This document shows, in pieces, positions 41,899-47,586 of a stretch of 47,586 nt of DNA (its first letter is position 1; every line of letters starts with the position of its first letter). The notes under the pieces were generated by a model, which searched no databases, was not told where the DNA came from, and saw only the letters and a program-made list of their open reading frames with translations. The position numbers were made by a program, and so were the translations under genes. Source of the stretch: Nocardiopsis endophytica (GTDB taxonomy: Bacteria; Actinomycetota; Actinomycetes; Streptosporangiales; Streptosporangiaceae); the NCBI RefSeq assembly GCF_027706725.1, contig NZ_JAQFWQ010000049.1:1-47586 (forward strand). Direction: 5' to 3'.

Positions 41899-42029
41899 CC
41901 CCGCGTCGGCGGAGCGGGGGCCCGGCACCGCCCTCGTCCACTCGTCCACAGGCTGCGTGGCACACCTCCATCGGGCGTGCCCGGACCGCTACCGTGTGCA
42001 GCAGGTGGCCCCGGAGCGAGGAGGATCCC

Positions 42030-44327
42030 GTGCCTGTGGGGGGACCGGCGGACCGGCCCGCGACCGCGGCGGGCGTGCTCGCCGCCCTGGCCGCCGTGGC
42101 GGCGCTCGTGTCCGCGGTGGTCCCGGCCGCCCCCGCGCCCCCGGCATCGGCGGCGGCCCCTCCGTCCGGCGCGCCGGTGGTGCTCGTCGGCGTCCCGGGG
42201 CTCATGTGGGAGGAGGCCGGCCCCGGCACCACGCCCGAGCTGTGGTCGCTGGCCGAGGACGGCGCCATCGGGGACATGTCGATCCGCACCGCCACCTCGC
42301 GCACCTGCCCCGTCGACGGCTGGCTCACCGTCTCTGCCGGGCAGCGCGCCTTCAGCGAGCGCCAGCGGCACTCCATCTGCGAGCTGCCCGTCCCGCCCGC
42401 CCGCGACGGCGACGGGGCGGTGGTCGAGGACTACGCCGACCACGTCGCGGTCAACGCCGAATCGCCCTACGGCGCGCGCGTGGGGCTGCTCGGCCGCGCG
42501 GTGCACGACGCCGGGGGCACCACCCTGGCGGTCGGCCCCGGCGCGGCGCTCGCCGCCGCCGACGGGCAGGGCCGCGTCGACGACTACATCGCCAACCCCT
42601 CCGCCCTCACCGAGGAGCGGGTGGCCGGCGCCTGGCTGACCGTGGTCGACCTGGACGGGCTGTCCGACCTGTACCTGGACCCGCCGGTGGACCCGGAGGC
42701 CTCGCCCGGCCCCGAGGCCTCCCCGGAGGGCGACTCCGAGCCCGAGCCGGACCCGGTGCAGAGCGCCGACCGGCTGGAGGCGCTGTCGGCCATCGACGAG
42801 CGGATCGGCACGGTGGCGGACGCGGTGCCCGAGGGCGCGACGCTGATCGTGGCCGGGGTGTCCGTGGAGGCCGGGCGGTCCAACCTCAACGCGGCGCTGC
42901 TGCACGGCCCGGGCCCGGCCGGAGGCGGGTACGAGGGGCGCTACCTGACCTCGGAGTCGACCCGGCGCGACGGGCTGGTCACCCTCACCGACACGACGAC
43001 CACCCTCCTGCGCTCCCTGGGGATGGACCCGCCCCCGGCGACGGTGGGGCGGTCCTGGGCGCCGGTCGAGCGCCCCGCCGAGCTGGGCGCCGCCGTGGAC
43101 GGGCTGGCCGAGTTCAACACCGCGGCCAACGTGGTGGAGTCGCTGATGGCGGGTTTCTTCAGCCTGCTGGTCGCCATCCAGCTGCTCATCTACGCCGCGG
43201 CGGCCTACGCGGTGCACCGGTGGGGCGGGCGCGACCGGGACAAGCGCGCGGCGGTGCTGGCGGCGACCCGGGCGGTCGCGCTGGGCGGGGCGTCGGTGCC
43301 CGTGGCGAGCTACCTGGCCAACCTCGTGCCCTGGTGGTCGTTCCCGGTGCCCGAGGCCGCCCTGCCGCTGTGCGTGCTGCTGTTCGCGTCGCTCATCGTC
43401 ACGGCGGCGCTGGCGGGGCCCTGGCGCAGGGACGTCCTGGGGCCGATGACGGTGGTCGCCGGGATCACCACGGCCGTGCTGTTCACCGACATGTGCACCG
43501 GCGCGAACCTGCAGATGAACTCGCCCATGGGCTACACCCCCATCGTAGCCGGGCGCTTCTACGGGCTCGGCAACATCGCCTTCGCGACCTTCTCCACCGG
43601 CATGCTGATGGCGGTGGCCGGGATCGCGCACTACCTGATCGCGGCGGGGCGGCGCCGCACGGCGGTCGCGGTCGCCTCGGCCGTCGGCGGGGCGACCGTG
43701 CTGGTGGTGGGCTGGCCCGGGCTGGGCACCGACTTCGGGGGGCTGTTCGCCCTGGTGCCGGGGCTGGCCGTGACGGTGCTGATGATCGCCGGGCGCAGGG
43801 TGACCCTGGTGCGGATGGCGGCGGTGTGCGCGGGCGGGGCGGCGGTGCTGGCCGCGGTCGCCTACTGGGACTACCTGCGCCCGCCGGCCGAGCGCAGCCA
43901 CTTCGGGCTGTTCGCCGGGCAGGTGCTGGAGGGCGACGCGTGGCCGATCGTGCAGCGCAAGCTGGGCGCCATGCTCGGCACCCTGGGCAACTGGCAGCTG
44001 ACGCTGCTGGCCGGGTGCGCGCTGCTGTTCCTGTTCGCGGTGCTGAACAAGCCGACGAACTGGCGGATGGGGGTGCTGCAGCGGACCTACGAGTACGCGC
44101 CCATGCTGCGCGCCGGGCTGACCGGGTCGCTGGTGACGGCGCTGGTGGGGTTCGCCGCCAACGACTCGGGCATCGCCATCCCGGCGCTGGCGCTGACCGT
44201 GGCGGTGCCGCTGACGCTGTCGGCGGCGACCTGGGTGCTGCGGCGCGAGGGCCCCGGCGCCGCGGGCGGCCGGGGCGCGGAGGACGAGGGGGTCAGCCGT
44301 CGAACCCCTTCGGGAAGTCCACGGTGA
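42030..44327 (+). CDS. Large membrane protein with degenerate phosphatase-like outer domain
   Basis: 765 residues. An N-terminal hydrophobic segment (about 14-36) exports a domain of roughly 330 residues with an alkaline-phosphatase-like core: VVLVGVPGLMW in place of the usual metal Asp, and TCPVDGWLTVSAG at the nucleophile position. The expected metal ligands are not evident, so it may be inactive or bind a ligand. An acidic Pro/Glu linker lies near residue 225. From about residue 375 there are nine or ten membrane helices (MAGFFSLLVAIQLLIYAA through IAIPALALTVAVPLTL). I do not know its function. GAGGAGG precedes the GTG start. Its last 35 bp overlap the convergent TauD-like gene. Confidence 0.8.
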   Translation: MPVGGPADRPATAAGVLAALAAVAALVSAVVPAAPAPPASAAAPPSGAPVVLVGVPGLMWEEAGPGTTPELWSLAEDGAIGDMSIRTATSRTCPVDGWLTVSAGQRAFSERQRHSICELPVPPARDGDGAVVEDYADHVAVNAESPYGARVGLLGRAVHDAGGTTLAVGPGAALAAADGQGRVDDYIANPSALTEERVAGAWLTVVDLDGLSDLYLDPPVDPEASPGPEASPEGDSEPEPDPVQSADRLEALSAIDERIGTVADAVPEGATLIVAGVSVEAGRSNLNAALLHGPGPAGGGYEGRYLTSESTRRDGLVTLTDTTTTLLRSLGMDPPPATVGRSWAPVERPAELGAAVDGLAEFNTAANVVESLMAGFFSLLVAIQLLIYAAAAYAVHRWGGRDRDKRAAVLAATRAVALGGASVPVASYLANLVPWWSFPVPEAALPLCVLLFASLIVTAALAGPWRRDVLGPMTVVAGITTAVLFTDMCTGANLQMNSPMGYTPIVAGRFYGLGNIAFATFSTGMLMAVAGIAHYLIAAGRRRTAVAVASAVGGATVLVVGWPGLGTDFGGLFALVPGLAVTVLMIAGRRVTLVRMAAVCAGGAAVLAAVAYWDYLRPPAERSHFGLFAGQVLEGDAWPIVQRKLGAMLGTLGNWQLTLLAGCALLFLFAVLNKPTNWRMGVLQRTYEYAPMLRAGLTGSLVTALVGFAANDSGIAIPALALTVAVPLTLSAATWVLRREGPGAAGGRGAEDEGVSRRTPSGSPR

Positions 44328-45132
44328 CCCGGTGCATCTCGCGGCGCTCGGTGTAGTCGGGGACCGCGTAGTGCTGCACCGCGCGGTTGTCCCAGAAGGC
44401 GATGGTGCCGACCTCCCAGTGCAGCCGCACCTGGTACTCGGGGCGGCGGATCTGGTCGCACAGCATCGGCAGGATCGCCTCGTTCTCCCACTCGTCCAGG
44501 CCGCTGATCCGGGTGACCGAGCTGCGGTGCACGTACAGCAGGCGGCGGCCGGTCTCGGGGTGGGTGCGCACCACGGGGTGCTCCCGGGGCGGGAAGCGGC
44601 GCTGCAGGTCGGCCAGGTCGAGGGGGTGGCCCTTGGCGATGGCCTTGCGGACGCCGGGGGTGATGTCGTGCACGGCGGTCAGGGAGTCGGCCAGCGCGCG
44701 CACCTCGGGTGAGAGCCCGTCGTAGGCGGCGCAGGCGCTGGCCCACAGGGTGTCGCCGCCGACGGAGGGCAGCACGACGGCGCGCAGGATGGAGCCGTGC
44801 GGCGGGTTGGGCATGAAGGTGTTGTCGGCGTGCCAGCTGTCGCCGCCCTCGCCCTTGGGGCTGGTCTGGTTGAGAACGTGCATCGCGTCGGCGACCGGGT
44901 CCCCGGTGGGCTCCTTGGCCTTCATCGGCGGGGTGTTGAGTTCGCCGAACCGCAGCGCGAAGCGCACGTGCTGCTCGTCGGTGATGTCCTGGCCCCGGAA
45001 GAAGAGCACGCCGTGGTCGAGCAGGCCGCGGTGGACGGTGGCGACCTCCTCCCCGGACAGCTCCTGGCGCAGATCCAGGCCGGTGACGTAGGCGCCGACG
45101 CGCGCGGTCGCCTTGGTGAACTCGATGGCCAT
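44293..45132 (-). CDS. TauD/TfdA-family Fe(II)/2-oxoglutarate dioxygenase
   Basis: 279 residues. The iron triad is evident: His and Asp in SWHADNTFMPNPP and the distal His in NRAVQHYAVPDY, with Arg of RREMHRVTVDF to bind 2-oxoglutarate. Family members hydroxylate taurine, alkylsulfonates, aryloxyacids or small carboxylates; none can be singled out. It starts VGAYVTGLDLRQELSGEEVA, typical of the family. GGGAGG is the ribosome-binding site. A perfect inverted repeat lies just upstream (45155-45168). Confidence 0.9.
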   Translation of the reverse strand: MAIEFTKATARVGAYVTGLDLRQELSGEEVATVHRGLLDHGVLFFRGQDITDEQHVRFALRFGELNTPPMKAKEPTGDPVADAMHVLNQTSPKGEGGDSWHADNTFMPNPPHGSILRAVVLPSVGGDTLWASACAAYDGLSPEVRALADSLTAVHDITPGVRKAIAKGHPLDLADLQRRFPPREHPVVRTHPETGRRLLYVHRSSVTRISGLDEWENEAILPMLCDQIRRPEYQVRLHWEVGTIAFWDNRAVQHYAVPDYTERREMHRVTVDFPKGFDG

Positions 45133-45151
45133 GCCGGGACGCCTCCCAATG

Positions 45152-45171
45152 AAACAAGCAGTTGCTTGGTT
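45152..45171. promoter_or_regulatory. Palindromic operator upstream of the dioxygenase gene
   Basis: CAAGCA-gt-TGCTTG (45155-45168) with AA/TT flanks. It lies 20-39 bp upstream of the start codon, in the position of a TetR-family operator that would block transcription. No cognate regulator is adjacent. Confidence 0.55.
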
Positions 45172-45454
45172 GTGGCGAGGCTAACACTCCACCCCGACTG
45201 TGAGCACGCTCGCGCTTCACTCATGTCACGAATAGGCCACAGCCGTGTGGTATGGTCCGGGACGGAGGCTTGTTCTAACCTCCTTAGCAACCAGCGGGCG
45301 TGAGAGTTCCAGCCCACGGGTCGCCCCGCAGGCCGCGTCCGGCCCGGCCACCCGCACCCGGCCGCCCGCCCCGGCGTCGAGCGATCGCCGACGACGAAGA
45401 CCACGCAGATGCCGGTCCCGACCAGGCGCCCGGCACGAGGGGTAGAGCCACACG

Positions 45455-45955
45455 ATGAGTCAGCAGTCCCGCCGCGACCATGCGCCCGCGCAGGCGACCG
45501 TGCACGGCGCCCGCCCGGAACGGGGCGCCCCGCGGACCGCTGTCCCCGCCGGGGGCGCCCACGGCGCCCGCCCGGGCACTCCCGGAGCCGCCATGCCCGC
45601 CCTGACGATCACCAGCCACAGCCACGACGAGGGCCTCGTGCTCGCTCTCGAGGGCGAGGTCGACCTGGCCACCGAGCGGCGCTTCCACGCCGCCGCCCGC
45701 GAGGCGGTCGAGTCCATGCCGCACGGGCGTGTGGTGCTCGACTTCTCCCGGCTCGACTTCATCGACTCCAGCGGGCTCCGGGTGCTCATCCAGGCCCACA
45801 AGCTCGCCAAGGAGCACTACGCGGCGGTGATGGTGGCCGCCCCGAACGAGCGCGTGGCCCAGATCCTGCGGGTCACCGCGATCGACACCCGGGTCCCGGT
45901 GATGCCGGACGTCGCCGCGGCGCTCGCCGCCCCGTTGAACGCGCCCAGCTCCTGA
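45455..45955 (+). CDS. STAS-domain anti-sigma factor antagonist
   Basis: 166 residues if started at 45455; a second start at 45593 (GGAG 5 nt upstream) would give a 120-residue protein of the usual STAS length. The domain is LTITSHSHDEGLVLALEGEVDLATERRF, then VVLDFSRLDFIDSSGLRVLI with the phosphorylatable Ser in DSSGL. Such proteins bind anti-sigma kinases and release sigma factors of the SigB/SigF type. The Ala/Pro/Arg-rich N-terminal extension keeps good codon bias, so I retain it. No anti-sigma kinase is encoded nearby. Confidence 0.85.
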   Translation: MSQQSRRDHAPAQATVHGARPERGAPRTAVPAGGAHGARPGTPGAAMPALTITSHSHDEGLVLALEGEVDLATERRFHAAAREAVESMPHGRVVLDFSRLDFIDSSGLRVLIQAHKLAKEHYAAVMVAAPNERVAQILRVTAIDTRVPVMPDVAAALAAPLNAPSS

Positions 45956-45965
45956 TCGGGAACGG

Positions 45966-46001
45966 CGGGAGGGCGTGGCCGGATCCGGCCACGCCCTCCC
46001 G
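45966..46001. terminator. Perfect 36-bp palindrome, bidirectional terminator
   Basis: CGGGAGGGCGTGGCCGGA at 45966-45983 followed directly by its complement to 46001. It lies between the convergent STAS and M50 genes (stops at 45955 and 46014), the classical site for a shared terminator. Confidence 0.75.
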
Positions 46002-46013
46002 TTGTCGTCCCCC

Positions 46014-46742
46014 TCACAGCACGGGACCCGCGGAGGTCCACAGCAGCCACACGCCCAGCGCCAGCGCCGCGAGGTTGACCGCGCCGAAGACCATCACCCA
46101 GGCGGTGCCGGGCATCCCGGTGAGCCGGTGGAGCTGGTCGGCGTCGGACTGCGGGGAGGGCTGGCGGCGCCGCTGCGACTGCAGCTCGAACACCGGCCGC
46201 ACCCCGGCGGCCAGCATGAACCAGGTGAAGAAGTAGGCGAAGGCGGCCTGCACCTCGGCCGGGGTGAACCAGGAGATCACGAACACCAGGGCGCCGGTGC
46301 CCACCACCGAGACCACGCCGTAGAGGTTGCGGATCATCACCAGCAGCGCGGCCAGCAGCAGCACCGACACCCACAGCAGCGCGGTGATGCGGCCGCTGAG
46401 CAGGAACACCACCCCGACCAGGCCCACCACCGACGGCGTCACGTAGCCGGCGAAGACGGTGAGGATCATCCCGATCCCGTCGGGGCGCCCGCGCGAGACG
46501 GTCACCCCGGAGGTGTCCGAGTGCAGCCGGATCCCGGTCAGCTGCCGCCCGCTGAGCAGCGCGACCAGCGCGTGCCCGCCCTCGTGGGCGATGGTGACGA
46601 CGTTGCGCGCCAGCCGCCACGGCCCTCCGGTGGACACCAGGACCAGGGCGGCCACGCCGGTCGCGACGACCAGCCACCACGGCGGCGCCACCTGCGTGCT
46701 GACGACCTCGGACACGACCTCCTCGAAGGACGTTCCCTCCAT
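46014..46742 (-). CDS. M50-family membrane metallopeptidase
   Basis: 242 residues, mostly hydrophobic with about six segments. The zinc motif HEGGH (VTIAHEGGHALVALLSG, residues about 53-69) is intact; a C-terminal NLYGVV segment (residues about 140-145) could supply the third ligand, as in the compact M50B group common in actinomycetes. Roles of this subgroup are unknown. ATG 46742 has GGGGAA 7 nt upstream; an upstream in-frame ATG (46805) lacks a ribosome-binding site. Confidence 0.85.
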   Translation of the reverse strand: MEGTSFEEVVSEVVSTQVAPPWWLVVATGVAALVLVSTGGPWRLARNVVTIAHEGGHALVALLSGRQLTGIRLHSDTSGVTVSRGRPDGIGMILTVFAGYVTPSVVGLVGVVFLLSGRITALLWVSVLLLAALLVMIRNLYGVVSVVGTGALVFVISWFTPAEVQAAFAYFFTWFMLAAGVRPVFELQSQRRRQPSPQSDADQLHRLTGMPGTAWVMVFGAVNLAALALGVWLLWTSAGPVL

Positions 46743-46805
46743 GGCGTGCTTCCCCGTCCTCGCTCGGCAGCGGTCGATACGCGCGGCCCACGGTCCGGAC
46801 CCCAC

Positions 46806-47460
46806 GCCTGAAGGGAGGGTAGGGCATCGGCCACCCCGAAGAGTCCGCCCACCAGAGCGGACACGGGGCGGCGGGTCCCCCGCTCAAGGACGGCGGCCGG
46901 GCGGCGGGCCACCGGAGCGCAGGGCCGCGAGGCGGCAACGATGGAGGTCAGCGCCCTACACGGGAGCGCCGTCAGCCGCAGCGCGCGTGCGCGGTCACCG
47001 TGATGGGCGGCGACGAGGAAAGGTCAGCAGCCCTCGCGGTAGCGCTGTCGGCCGCCGGGCGTGAGCATGGTCGGCGGGGGTGGCGGCGACGGCATGAGCG
47101 GGGCGGTTCCCCGGCCCTGCCTGCCGGGCGGCGGGTTTCTCGCGGTCCGGGTTGAGGGGCGGCCCAACTGGTACCCCGCTCCGGGCTCCGGCCGGGCGGC
47201 GGGCCGCCGGAGTGCAAGGCCGCAAGGGCAGCGACGAGGACAGGCCAGCGGCCCACGCGGTAGCGCTGTCGGGTGCGGCGCGTGTGCGTGGTCGCCGTAA
47301 AGGGCGGCGACGGCATGAGCAGGGCGGTTCCCCGGCCCTGCCTGCCGTCCGTCTGGCCGCTCGCGGTCCGGGTCGGCGGGCGGCTGAGCAGGTACCCCGC
47401 TTACGGGCCCCTGCCGGGCGGCGGGTTCCTCGCGGTGCGGGTGGGCGGTGCGGCCGGGTG
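46806..47460 (+). repeat. GC-rich modular repeat cluster at the right end
   Basis: At least two B modules (about 46930-47095 and 47222-47320) and two A modules (47100-47220 and 47325-47430) alternate. They share GGCGGTTCCCCGGCCCTGCC, TGGTACCCCGCT or CAGGTACCCCGCT and GCCGCCGGAGTGCAAGGC with the other clusters. No recognisable protein is encoded here; open frames only translate the repeats. Confidence 0.65.
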
Positions 47461-47513
47461 GGGTGGTGGTGGCCCGTGTTCGTGGCGGCCGTCGGCCCGG
47501 TGCGCCCCTTCCC

Positions 47514-47581
47514 GGTGATGATCTCGACGAAGGTGCTGTCATCCTGGCGGTTTTGACAGCACCTTCGTCGAGATCATCGCC
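47514..47581 (-). repeat. Palindromic dispersed element, copy 5
   Basis: 25-bp perfect arms (47517-47541 and 47554-47578, beginning GATGATCTCGACGAAGG) enclose a 12-nt loop. Read on the minus strand the loop has CAAAACCGCC, the counterpart of CAAAACGGCC in the copy at 30482-30553. Confidence 0.8.
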
Positions 47582-47586
47582 GAGGG

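Noticed and set aside
47024-47542. A 172-codon minus-strand open frame at the right end
   Set aside because: It translates alternating repeat modules; the repeats explain its internal duplications.
46806-47586. CRISPR array in the repetitive right end
   Set aside because: Repeat units are about 90-125 bp, diverged and alternating in type, with no regular short repeats and unique spacers and no cas gene.

Overview
The window is very GC-rich DNA with G/C-biased third codon positions, many GTG starts, ATGA/GTGA stop-start overlaps, several likely leaderless genes and a full phenylacetate epoxidase operon. This points to a filamentous actinomycete. Nocardiopsis or a close relative is my best guess, inferred from overall character rather than a marker gene. 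No tRNA, rRNA, CRISPR array, phage gene or transposase was recognised.

Layout. 1-7460: small regulatory and catabolic genes. These are an ECF41-type sigma factor with a divergent carboxymuconolactone-decarboxylase-like gene and a textbook ECF41 promoter, a virginiamycin B lyase-like propeller, an Lrp regulator divergent from a rhodanese, an ArsR-type regulator divergent from a very short cytochrome P450 coupled to a PEP mutase-family gene, a small secreted protein and a DUF6069-like membrane protein. 7464-20315: a carbohydrate module with a ROK regulator, a Gfo/Idh/MocA oxidoreductase, a CUT2 (ribose-type) ABC transporter, a TIM-barrel isomerase, a giant secreted ThuA plus PQQ-type sugar dehydrogenase fusion, and a Tat-exported TIM-barrel protein. 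20545-29363: an Ebo-like operon with a membrane-anchored protein, inositol-3-phosphate synthase, UbiA prenyltransferase (EboC), TIM barrel, EboA, TatD-like EboB, EboE, an EboF-like phosphatase-fold protein and another TIM barrel. 29527-33018: a lone ketoacyl synthase III, then an ABC-F protein divergent from a TetR regulator with two copies of a 16-bp operator. 34160-41898: phenylacetate degradation (paaABCDE, paaN, divergent paaK and a TetR/PaaR-like regulator) with two matching operators. 42030-46742: a large membrane protein with a degenerate phosphatase-like domain, a TauD-type dioxygenase, a STAS protein and an M50 metallopeptidase.

Gene-free islands at 1-312, 33019-34159 and 46806-47586 consist of modular GC-rich repeats. 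Interspersed there, and also at 20323 and 30482, are 62-72 bp palindromes of one family with a conserved asymmetric loop. I consider this dispersed palindrome family and the Ebo-like operon, in which inositol-phosphate synthase stands where EboD would be expected, the most interesting features.

How the genes work together. The sugar module looks able to import a sugar or glycoside and oxidise it inside (Gfo/Idh) and outside (ThuA-sugar dehydrogenase) the cell, with TIM-barrel enzymes acting on the products. The Ebo-like operon could make and prenylate an inositol-like polyol. The paa genes convert phenylacetate to its CoA ester and epoxide; the later beta-oxidation-like steps must be encoded elsewhere.
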